The notes beneath the pieces were generated by a model. The model ran no database searches. It saw only the letters and a program-made list of their open reading frames with translations, and was not told the origin of the DNA. A stretch of 12,941 bases of DNA from JACOXT01 sp964372855. GTDB taxonomy: Bacteria > Patescibacteriota > Microgenomatia > Levybacterales > UBA12049. Numbering within the stretch: position 1 is the stretch's first letter; every line of letters begins with the position of its first letter. Made by a program: the position numbers and the translations under genes. The stretch spans positions 1-12,941 of the forward strand of contig CAYJRY010000034.1 of assembly GCA_964372855.1 (NCBI GenBank), given 5' to 3'. This document shows, in pieces, positions 5,587-11,842 of the stretch.

Positions 5587-6354
5587 TTATTTAGCGGTTT
5601 GAGTTTTTATGAAAGGAGCAAAAAGTGATGAGAGTGGAGCATTGTAGTTATAATTTGCTTTGGATGTAAACCACAATCTTATGAAAGATAAAATATTTTT
5701 TCTAAGATCAGAAAAGTAAGCTTTTGGATTTTCTCGTCTAAATTGAAGATATTCTTTTAAGTTAGCAAATTTGCCATATGGAAGAAGTTTTATTAGACCG
5801 TCGCTGTATAAAAATGGACTTGATGAGGTAGTAAATTTGAGTACATCTTTTGGTAAGAGAATCTTATTTATCATAACAGTCTCAAATTGCATAGATATCC
5901 CATGAAGAGGAGACTGATAGATAAATTGGTTATCATGAGGAAAATTTGATCTTCCAAGCTTTTTGTTGTCTTTGTTTATAAATCTGACCTGCGTGCCGCA
6001 AGCAACTACTTGCGGATTCTCTATTAGGTATTTAAGTTGCTTTTTAATCCTCAAAGGAGTCGCGATATCATTTGAAGACATAAAGGCAACAAACTGACCT
6101 TTTGTTTTTCTCAAAGCTCTATTAAGAGTAATACCTATCCCGTACCTTTTCACATTTCTATATATTCTTAACTTTTTGTGTCTTTTAGCAATTTGTTTAA
6201 GGATCTTGTAGGAGTTGTCTGTGGAGAAATCATCAATTGCGACTATTTCAAATTTTTTCTCCTTTTGCCTGATAAGACTTCTTACACAGTCGGACAAATA
6301 TCTTTCTGAGTTATGAACTGGTAAAACAATAGAAACAATCGGTTTTTTCTTCAT
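5587..6354 (-). CDS. Family 2 glycosyltransferase with altered DxD site
   Basis: This 255-residue GT-A fold protein belongs to glycosyltransferase family 2, which moves sugars from nucleotide donors to glycan or lipid acceptors. The opening VSIVLPVHNSERYLSDCVRSL (residues 7-27), FEIVAIDDFSTDNS (35-48) and NRALRKTKGQFVAFMSSND (78-96) give the donor-binding half. The region LYSDGLIKLLPYGKFANLKEYLQFRRENP at 182-210 matches the family's acceptor part. The metal-binding DxD, usually DADD or DSDD, reads S93-S94-N95-D96, so two aspartates are lost. Low activity or a different metal site is possible. No membrane helix is seen, so the protein is cytoplasmic. A perfect TTGACA promoter stands upstream, with a 58-base leader and no Shine-Dalgarno site. 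It faces away from the propeller gene. Confidence 0.88.
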   Translation of the reverse strand: MKKKPIVSIVLPVHNSERYLSDCVRSLIRQKEKKFEIVAIDDFSTDNSYKILKQIAKRHKKLRIYRNVKRYGIGITLNRALRKTKGQFVAFMSSNDIATPLRIKKQLKYLIENPQVVACGTQVRFINKDNKKLGRSNFPHDNQFIYQSPLHGISMQFETVMINKILLPKDVLKFTTSSSPFLYSDGLIKLLPYGKFANLKEYLQFRRENPKAYFSDLRKNILSFIRLWFTSKANYNYNAPLSSLFAPFIKTQTAK

Positions 6355-6418
6355 ATGGGTTTATTTTTAGGCACGTAGGCAAGTGAATATTTAAGCAGTT
6401 GGCAATTAGGATACAACA

Positions 6419-6447
6419 ATGATACCATATTCTCAATCTATTGTCAA
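6419..6447 (-). promoter_or_regulatory. Promoter of the glycosyltransferase gene
   Basis: Minus strand: perfect TTGACA (6447-6442), 17 bases, TATCAT (6424-6419) with a TGG extension in front. The start near 6412 gives a 58-base leader to the ATG at 6354. It diverges from the promoter at 6512-6540, with about 65 bases between the two -35 boxes. Confidence 0.7.
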
Positions 6448-6511
6448 TTAGACGCCCCAAAGCCTAATTTTTAATGTATATAGTATTTATAAACAGGATA
6501 ACTTATTAAAA

Positions 6512-6540
6512 TTGACATACCCTATAATATTTGGTATAAT
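6512..6540 (+). promoter_or_regulatory. Near-perfect promoter giving a leaderless message
   Basis: TTGACA (6512-6517), a 17-base spacer, and TATAAT (6535-6540) preceded by TGG are all consensus. Six bases follow and then ATG at 6547, so the predicted transcript starts on the start codon itself. A second TATAAT sits 12 bases upstream at 6523-6528. Confidence 0.85.
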
Positions 6541-6546
6541 AGTAGT

Positions 6547-7776
6547 ATGGATACTATCAAATGCTATTCTGTTTGGAAGTCAAGAATTGATAAGCAGCAA
6601 ATACCTCATATTGAAAAGCATTCTTCTTCTACTAGAAGTAGGTTATATTTGGTATTGATTATAGTAGCTATGGTAATTTTTGTTTTGAAGGATCCAATAT
6701 TTGCTAATTATATTGATGCTACAATCAAAGCTGGTGATTTTATAAGAAATTTCTCTTTTGCATCAATGTCTTCAAAAATTCCATCTAAGAAAAAGGTTGT
6801 TTTAGGGAAAGAGGAGAAAATATTCATGTCAGGGCTTAAGTATGTACCAGATGGGCACATCTCAAAAATAGAAAAAGATGAGCAAATCAGACTTTTTATC
6901 TCCGCACATGATAAAAGCTATATGATGTTTGGATCTTCCTTAGATAAGGTAATCATTCTAAAAGATAGCTTTAATCTGCCTCAGCCGATCTTAACCCCGG
7001 GAGAGGTCGGATTTGATAAAGATTATGCTGGTTTTGGTCAAGTCATCGAGAATCCCAAAACTTTAGAGTTAATGGGAATTTATCATACTGAAATACGTAT
7101 AAATCCAGACGCTAGCGATTCGCAATTAACATCAATTGCGCTCTCGATTTCTAAAGACGGTGGATATACTTGGAAAAAAATCGGTAAAATAGTAGAAGGG
7201 CAAAACTTAACTGCTCCTGGAACAATTGTATCAGGGGCAGGCCAACCTAGTGGAGTAATTATTGGAGATTATATATATCTATACTATTCGGATTGGAATA
7301 GGCTCATGCCGGATTCTATTCACTTAGCTCGTTCTCCAATTGCGTCGAATGGCATGCCAAACACTTGGGAAAAATTTACCGATGATGGCTTTAAAAACGT
7401 AGGGGCAGGTGGGAAAAGCATTCCAGTTATTGCACCTTTTAAATTTGAGAAAACTATATATTACACTGCGAATCCAAGTATTAGCTACAATATATACTTA
7501 AAAAAATACCTTGCTATTTTTGAGACAAATATTGGATTTTTTATGGCCACATCAACTGATGGGATAGAGTGGGGATCGTATGAGTTAATATATGAATTTC
7601 CCGCTGACACAACAAAGCCTAAAAAAAACGGAGATATTTGGTATAGTTATCCAACATACATTAGTGAGAATACGCCATCCGATATGGTAACTGCTAAAGA
7701 AGGATATCTTTATTTCGGCAGGGGTGTATTTGGAGAAGACCACCAACTTGTACGAAGGAAGTTTAATATTAAGTAA
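6547..7776 (+). CDS. Membrane-anchored beta-propeller protein, glycosidase-like
   Basis: This 409-residue protein starts with a short basic cytoplasmic head, then a membrane anchor at about residues 33-48 (LYLVLIIVAMVIFVL), so the rest lies outside the membrane. The outer part is a string of beta-rich repeats. They include an Asp-box, SKDGGYTW at 202-209, and a related STDGIEW at 336-342, typical of sialidase and GH43/GH32-type propellers. Segments such as IHLARSPIASNGMPNTWEKF also resemble such enzymes. Catalytic residues cannot be assigned by eye, so binding or cleavage of surface glycan is inference. The ATG is fixed by an almost perfect promoter seven bases ahead. The last 67 bases overlap the opposing GT-C gene, and no terminator is seen. 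Confidence 0.65.
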   Translation: MDTIKCYSVWKSRIDKQQIPHIEKHSSSTRSRLYLVLIIVAMVIFVLKDPIFANYIDATIKAGDFIRNFSFASMSSKIPSKKKVVLGKEEKIFMSGLKYVPDGHISKIEKDEQIRLFISAHDKSYMMFGSSLDKVIILKDSFNLPQPILTPGEVGFDKDYAGFGQVIENPKTLELMGIYHTEIRINPDASDSQLTSIALSISKDGGYTWKKIGKIVEGQNLTAPGTIVSGAGQPSGVIIGDYIYLYYSDWNRLMPDSIHLARSPIASNGMPNTWEKFTDDGFKNVGAGGKSIPVIAPFKFEKTIYYTANPSISYNIYLKKYLAIFETNIGFFMATSTDGIEWGSYELIYEFPADTTKPKKNGDIWYSYPTYISENTPSDMVTAKEGYLYFGRGVFGEDHQLVRRKFNIK

Positions 7777-10700
7777 AGAATTGCCCCAAAAAGTACAACA
7801 AATCCTAAGTACTGTAAGTACTGTGGAAGAAAGATAATAACTATAGTTGATGTCCACGTTTGTCTCTCTTTCGCCGTGTCATACGCGGCTTCGTTCGCAG
7901 GCGAGCTCGTCCTGCTATGCGGGACTCCGCTCCATCCATTAGCCCAATTATTGACTAAGATATGTTTTTTCAATTCTTCTCCGAAGAAAAAAGGAAAAAC
8001 CTTATTAAGCCAATTTCGAATTTCGAATTTCGAACTCCGAACTTCATAGGCTCTCCAGCCTTTTTCGTATGATTGATCTAGGATATAAATTGAATCATCG
8101 TTTATTTGAGAGATACCGCTTCTTGCTTGATCAAATAAATCTATGGATATTGGTAGAATTTGAATAGATTTGAGATCGTTAATACTTGAGGATCCTTTTA
8201 TGCCAAAGTTGCTGATTATCACATCATAACCCTTTTTTTCTTGTATCTGGGGCATGAGTATAAAAGTATTTTCAACAAAATCTGAAGATGAAGACAAATT
8301 TGCGTATATATCACAATGTTTTGACACATTATTTTCAACGCATAAATAAAGAGGAAGTCCTTTTATATTTCTTGAATTAATTATAATTAAATAAGCTTTA
8401 TCTTGAGGAAGCTCACTATATGAGAAACGATCACAAGTTATACCATCATCTGAAATATATTTTATAAAATGCTTAATGTTATAATTCAGATTTTTTCCTC
8501 TAATTTGAAATGGATTATAAAAATTCCTCTTTTTGCAATTTGTGATTTCATTTGAATGCTTTATTGTGTTCCTATTTAAAAAGCTACTTCTTTGTATATC
8601 CGAAGGCAAACTTTCCAGGATATTTGTTGCTAAGATAATTTTAATATCCTCGTATGTTGCATCCTGACTGAGAATATTATCTTTTGCATCCAAAATAAAT
8701 GTCAATCCTAATTTGTCAAGTTTTTTGTCTCCCAAGCTAAAGTAGTCAGTAGCATCAATTGAGATTCCGTAATCAATACATACTTTATCTTCTATGTTAG
8801 ACAAGCAAGCTCCAACAGGTGATTTGGATTTGTAATTTAGATTTAAGCCGAGTATTGAATTGGGTTGTATTTTTTCTTTTTCAAGAAGCATCTTTAGTTG
8901 GATTGTCATACAAACTTTGGAGTCATTCGCAAAGAGGCTAAAACTATTTGTTTTGTTCTCAAAACTTATCCCGAAAATGCCTTTGATATCGTTATCACAA
9001 TGTGCAAGCGTATAGGGGAGTTGAGAAATATTAGGGGTTATTTCTTTTTGAATTTTAAGATTTATCTGAGTATTAGGTGTTTTAATTGTATTTATTGCTT
9101 GCTCAACAATTTTTGTTTTTGGAGAGATTTTTCCTTGATTGTCGGTGGGAATAGGATAAATTGTTTTTTGCACATTTGAAATTTGAAGATCTACTTGATA
9201 GATAATTAGTTTATTTTCAAAATCTTTTACTTTGTGAATAAATGGCTGGCTTTCTAAAAGATTTTGTGTTTCATTGTAAAAAAGTATTTTTGGGTCGTAT
9301 TGGGGAGCAATTATTGACTTATCAAGAAGAATATATTTTATATTATATTTTTCAAGGGTTCTTTTTAAATAGGTTTGGTTTTGAGAGTAGATAGCATAAG
9401 ACATGTCTTTATAATAATATTCGTTATATTTGCTCCAGCGATCAAAATCGCGGTTTAAAATAGGCTGCTCAATTCCAAACCACACAAAGCCAGCGCCTTG
9501 AAAACCCCAATTAGTATAGTCCCAGCCGAAAATAGAATGAATTGGTAAATTAGCTATTCTTGCAGTTTTTGGTTTGGTATTAAAGTACTCAAACATATCA
9601 AAATACATTTGGGGTATTTTTATTCTCATATAAGGGCTAATAAAATTCCCGGAAAAAGCAGGAAACATATAGAAGATGATTAATGCAATTCCTGTCATTG
9701 CGAATATCCCATTGGGATCGCCACGACCTTGACTATGCTCGGGCTGTCGATGACGAAGCAATAATGAGAACTTTTCTTTGATCGTCAATATTCCATAAGC
9801 AAAAGCGAGAGAATATATAAAAGTAAATATAATAAAGACCTTATTGGCAGGAAAGCGATACGCTTCTTTGAAGAATGGAAAGTTGGTGTTTAAGAAGTTA
9901 TAAATTCCACTGGTTGGAAAATTGTCATTGAATAAAAACAAAAGTGAGATTGAGATAGCTGGCAAAAAGGAAATTAAAATCAAATTTTTCCTCAAAACTC
10001 CTTTAATTAAGCCAATTACTGTTACCAAAGCAAAAATAAATCCAATTACAAATACAATAGGATTATTAAGGTGTTGAATCCAAACAGTCAAAAGCTTTTC
10101 ATAATTATTATTTGAAGCAAAAACATTCCAATCAAAAAGAAAACTTTTAAGAAGTGATATATCAACAATATTCCCAAATTCTTTATTGTACAAAAATGCT
10201 TGAGGAGAGAAGATTTTGTTAGTTAGGGCCTCAGAGACGCCTGATCCATGATTTAAAATATAATAAATATTTGGCAAAATCCAATAAAGATTTAAGATAA
10301 TAGTAAGGAAGATGAGGAGAAACACTCTTTTGAAAGTCCTTCGCAACACCTCGAAGGTGACCGGATGGGCTCCTTCAAGGTGAATTTTTAAGAAAATCAG
10401 AGAAAAAAGGTAAGTTGCTAAAACAAAGAAGTATACATACCAAAGAGTCGGAGCAAAAGCCATAGGGGAGGCAAGAATTGTTGAGATAGAGAAATAAAGT
10501 AGAAATTTGTTGAAATTCTTCGTAGAAGTTGAATATAGACTTAGAGTGGCAAATAGAAAAAGCCATGGAAGACTCATGAATTGAGTAGTAAACATTTCAA
10601 ATGGAACCACAAACTGCTGCAGAGTGCCAAGATTAAGAAGATAAAAAAGTCCTCCTAAAAATGAAGATACTTTGTCTTTTAAAACAATTTTATATAGGAA

Positions 10701-11030
10701 AAAATACATACCTATTGCTCCTAAGATGAGATTGAGAAAAATGTAGAAATAGCGTAGAAATTGTTTGTCAAGAATTGAGTCGAAAATAAAAAGTATTAAA
10801 ATGTGGGGAAGGTCAGCCATTGCTGCATGGGCAGAAACAGCTCCTAGGCCTTGATTTTCTCTAAATACACCAGATATTTCTCTTTTTATATTAAGACCAA
10901 AGTTAAACTCAGGATGCAGACTATCCCAACCGGAAAGAATTGTCCCGGGAGTATAGTTTGCAAAGCACAAAATAAAGGCAATAGCAATAAGAACAAATAA
11001 TAAAATATGTTGTCTAACTTTTTCAAGCAT
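7710..11030 (-). CDS. Large GT-C-like polytopic membrane protein with four translated repeat inserts
   Basis: This 1106-residue protein has about eleven membrane helices in residues 1-460, a large beta-rich extracytoplasmic part (about 460-1060) and one last helix near 1076-1093. The first outer loop carries GWDSLHPEF (34-42), with D36 placed like the catalytic aspartate of GT-C glycosyltransferases. The layout recalls YfhO-type and AftD-like arabinosyltransferases, so transfer of a lipid-linked sugar to the envelope is likely, though inferred. Inserts derived from GC-rich or tandem repeats lie at about residues 217-232, 423-446, 995-1007 and 1032-1060. All fall in loops or near the C terminus and keep the frame. 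The ATG follows an extended -10 box by six bases, so the message is leaderless. The 3' end overlaps the propeller gene by 67 bases. The conserved tail 'LVNNWANGW' to 'IVIIFLPQYLQYLG' is split by the last insert. Confidence 0.8.
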   Translation of the reverse strand: MLEKVRQHILLFVLIAIAFILCFANYTPGTILSGWDSLHPEFNFGLNIKREISGVFRENQGLGAVSAHAAMADLPHILILFIFDSILDKQFLRYFYIFLNLILGAIGMYFFLYKIVLKDKVSSFLGGLFYLLNLGTLQQFVVPFEMFTTQFMSLPWLFLFATLSLYSTSTKNFNKFLLYFSISTILASPMAFAPTLWYVYFFVLATYLFSLIFLKIHLEGAHPVTFEVLRRTFKRVFLLIFLTIILNLYWILPNIYYILNHGSGVSEALTNKIFSPQAFLYNKEFGNIVDISLLKSFLFDWNVFASNNNYEKLLTVWIQHLNNPIVFVIGFIFALVTVIGLIKGVLRKNLILISFLPAISISLLFLFNDNFPTSGIYNFLNTNFPFFKEAYRFPANKVFIIFTFIYSLAFAYGILTIKEKFSLLLRHRQPEHSQGRGDPNGIFAMTGIALIIFYMFPAFSGNFISPYMRIKIPQMYFDMFEYFNTKPKTARIANLPIHSIFGWDYTNWGFQGAGFVWFGIEQPILNRDFDRWSKYNEYYYKDMSYAIYSQNQTYLKRTLEKYNIKYILLDKSIIAPQYDPKILFYNETQNLLESQPFIHKVKDFENKLIIYQVDLQISNVQKTIYPIPTDNQGKISPKTKIVEQAINTIKTPNTQINLKIQKEITPNISQLPYTLAHCDNDIKGIFGISFENKTNSFSLFANDSKVCMTIQLKMLLEKEKIQPNSILGLNLNYKSKSPVGACLSNIEDKVCIDYGISIDATDYFSLGDKKLDKLGLTFILDAKDNILSQDATYEDIKIILATNILESLPSDIQRSSFLNRNTIKHSNEITNCKKRNFYNPFQIRGKNLNYNIKHFIKYISDDGITCDRFSYSELPQDKAYLIIINSRNIKGLPLYLCVENNVSKHCDIYANLSSSSDFVENTFILMPQIQEKKGYDVIISNFGIKGSSSINDLKSIQILPISIDLFDQARSGISQINDDSIYILDQSYEKGWRAYEVRSSKFEIRNWLNKVFPFFFGEELKKHILVNNWANGWSGVPHSRTSSPANEAAYDTAKERQTWTSTIVIIFLPQYLQYLGFVVLFGAILYLILNFLRTSWWSSPNTPLPK
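7862..7899 (+). repeat. Dispersed GC-rich repeat, copy B (in the GT-C gene)
   Basis: This is the second copy of the repeat at 2771-2808, with four differences in 38 bases. Here it is translated from the other strand, as ANEAAYDTAKERQ, near the C terminus of the GT-C protein. A GC-rich tract continues to about 7935 and completes the insert. Confidence 0.75.
8012..8046 (+). repeat. Seven-base tandem repeat inside the GT-C gene
   Basis: Five units run without a gap: AATTTCG three times, then AACTCCG and AACTTCA. Read on the minus strand they encode EVRSSKFEIRN, in the middle of an otherwise conserved C-terminal domain. The total of 35 bases is not a multiple of three, so the original insertion must have included one more base or replaced some sequence. 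Confidence 0.85.
9693..9763. repeat. GC-rich palindrome-bearing repeat inside the GT-C gene
   Basis: The stretch begins TGTCATTGCGA and ends GACGAAGCAATAA, so its ends are inverted (ATTGC 9697-9701, GCAAT 9758-9762). It contains a hairpin ATCCCA-T-TGGGAT at 9706-9718. I recall TGTCATTGCGA...GACGAAGCAAT ends on dispersed repeats in many bacteria. It encodes about 24 residues (roughly 423-446, RHRQPEHSQGRGDPNGIFAM) in a loop before the last helix of the membrane domain. Confidence 0.65.
10336..10380. other. GC-rich insert in a loop of the GT-C protein
   Basis: About 45 bases are richer in GC than their surroundings and encode HLEGAHPVTFEVLRRTFK on the minus strand, between two membrane helices. 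A short inverted pair CCTTCG (10338-10343) and CGAAGG (10352-10357) lies within it. Boundaries are estimated by composition and by the break between hydrophobic segments. Confidence 0.5.
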
Positions 11031-11036
11031 ATATAT

Positions 11037-11045
11037 AATATACCA
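11037..11045 (-). promoter_or_regulatory. Extended -10 promoter giving a leaderless GT-C message
   Basis: Minus strand TGGTATATT (11045-11037) is followed by six bases and then the ATG at 11030. The -35 region falls inside the hairpin at 11049-11089 and has no good match. Confidence 0.55.
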
Positions 11046-11048
11046 GGA

Positions 11049-11089
11049 AACCTATACTCCCAAGATAATTTTTCTTGAGAGTATAGGTT
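11049..11089. terminator. Long hairpin between the anchored protein and GT-C genes
   Basis: Bases 11049-11065 pair with 11073-11089 over 17 positions with one mismatch (C11060 against A11078) and a seven-base loop. Seen from the minus strand it lies after the stop of the 11112 gene and before the GT-C promoter. It is followed by only three T residues, so it may be a weak terminator, an RNA-end stabiliser, or a protein site that covers the GT-C -35 region. Confidence 0.5.
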
Positions 11090-11111
11090 CTATTTATACG
11101 AGATAGAGCTT

Positions 11112-11744
11112 TTATCTGCTTCCTTGCGGTCTACCAGGATATGTTATGTGATCTGTTCTTTCACATCCACCCTCACATCCATACATCTCATTTTCTTTAT
11201 TCAGTCTTTCTATCTCTGCTTCTCTATCTGTACCAGGAATCAGCTCAAGAGCTGTTGCTCCATAAGGAGCTGTTACTTGAGCGTCTTCATTTAGCTCAAC
11301 AGTAAGACCTGTATTTGCTATCCTGTCATGCATGGGAATACCGTTAACCCAAACGTCTCCAGATACCAAAGTGCCTTTTTTAAGAGTAACAGTGTCTCCA
11401 GGTTTCAAATCTATCCACTCCCGAGTTTTTATCTGTTTTGGTCTTAACACTGTAGCCTCTGGTCTTGGCGCTCCCACAACGGTTGCTGTTGCTTCTGGTC
11501 TTGGTGTTCCGGCAGCCCCACTAGGTGTTGGAGTAAGATCTCTTACCAACGTTTCAGTTTTTCCCTTTGGTGGCCAAAAATGATCTTTTATTGCTGCTCC
11601 ACCAATTCCTAAACCAACAAGAGCGGCAGCTCCTAAAACGGTTGCACCAGCTATCGCAACTGGAGTTCTCCAATCTCTTGCTGGATGAGCATAGTGAAGA
11701 TCGTGACCTCTTCTAAAAGGATGTCTTAATCTTTCCATTACCAT
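11112..11744 (-). CDS. Membrane-anchored extracytoplasmic protein, unknown function
   Basis: The protein has 210 residues from the ATG at 11744. A basic head rich in H and R (1-27) leads to a membrane helix at about 29-51 (VAIAGATVLGAAALVGLGIG), so the remainder is outside. A Pro/Thr/Ala linker (about 70-100) holds a doubled PRPEAT (81-86 and 93-98). A small beta domain follows at about 108-168 (DLKPGDTVTLKKGTLVSGDV, then VNGIPM and ALEL), then a charged segment and a CEGGC pair (C190, C194) that could form a disulphide or bind metal. I recall similar small anchored proteins in CPR genomes but no named family. A frame-open GTG at 11753 lies inside the Shine-Dalgarno site, so it is not the start. 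Confidence 0.7.
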   Translation of the reverse strand: MVMERLRHPFRRGHDLHYAHPARDWRTPVAIAGATVLGAAALVGLGIGGAAIKDHFWPPKGKTETLVRDLTPTPSGAAGTPRPEATATVVGAPRPEATVLRPKQIKTREWIDLKPGDTVTLKKGTLVSGDVWVNGIPMHDRIANTGLTVELNEDAQVTAPYGATALELIPGTDREAEIERLNKENEMYGCEGGCERTDHITYPGRPQGSR

Positions 11745-11749
11745 CTTAT

Positions 11750-11758
11750 TCACCCCCT
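11750..11758 (-). promoter_or_regulatory. Shine-Dalgarno site that fixes the start at 11744
   Basis: Minus strand AGGGGGTGA differs from the ideal AGGAGGTGA at one base and ends five bases before the ATG at 11744. It is the only convincing ribosome-binding site in the window, and it overlaps the GTG at 11753-11751. Confidence 0.75.
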
Positions 11759-11797
11759 CTCATTGTAGAATTCTCTTTATAAATATTCTTAATTATC

Positions 11798-11827
11798 ATT
11801 ATAACATACTCTATAGGTCTACGTCAA
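11798..11827 (-). promoter_or_regulatory. Promoter of the anchored protein gene
   Basis: Minus strand: TTGACG (11827-11822), an 18-base spacer, TATAAT (11803-11798), with TG one base before it. The start near 11791 gives a 47-base leader that contains the Shine-Dalgarno site. It begins 16 bases past the stop of the methyltransferase-like gene, so the two genes are separate units. Confidence 0.7.
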
Positions 11828-11842
11828 AAAAATTTGGCAAGG

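Noticed and set aside
8898..9179. A 93-codon plus-strand frame
   Set aside because: It lies inside the GT-C gene, has a cysteine- and isoleucine-heavy, non-coding look, and no start signals.
11332..11583. An 83-codon plus-strand frame rich in G, V and P
   Set aside because: It is the antisense of the doubled PRPEAT linker of the minus-strand gene, with no promoter or ribosome-binding site.
11745..11753. GTG at 11753 as the start of the anchored protein
   Set aside because: It lies within the Shine-Dalgarno site AGGGGGTGA; the ATG at 11744 is at the right distance.
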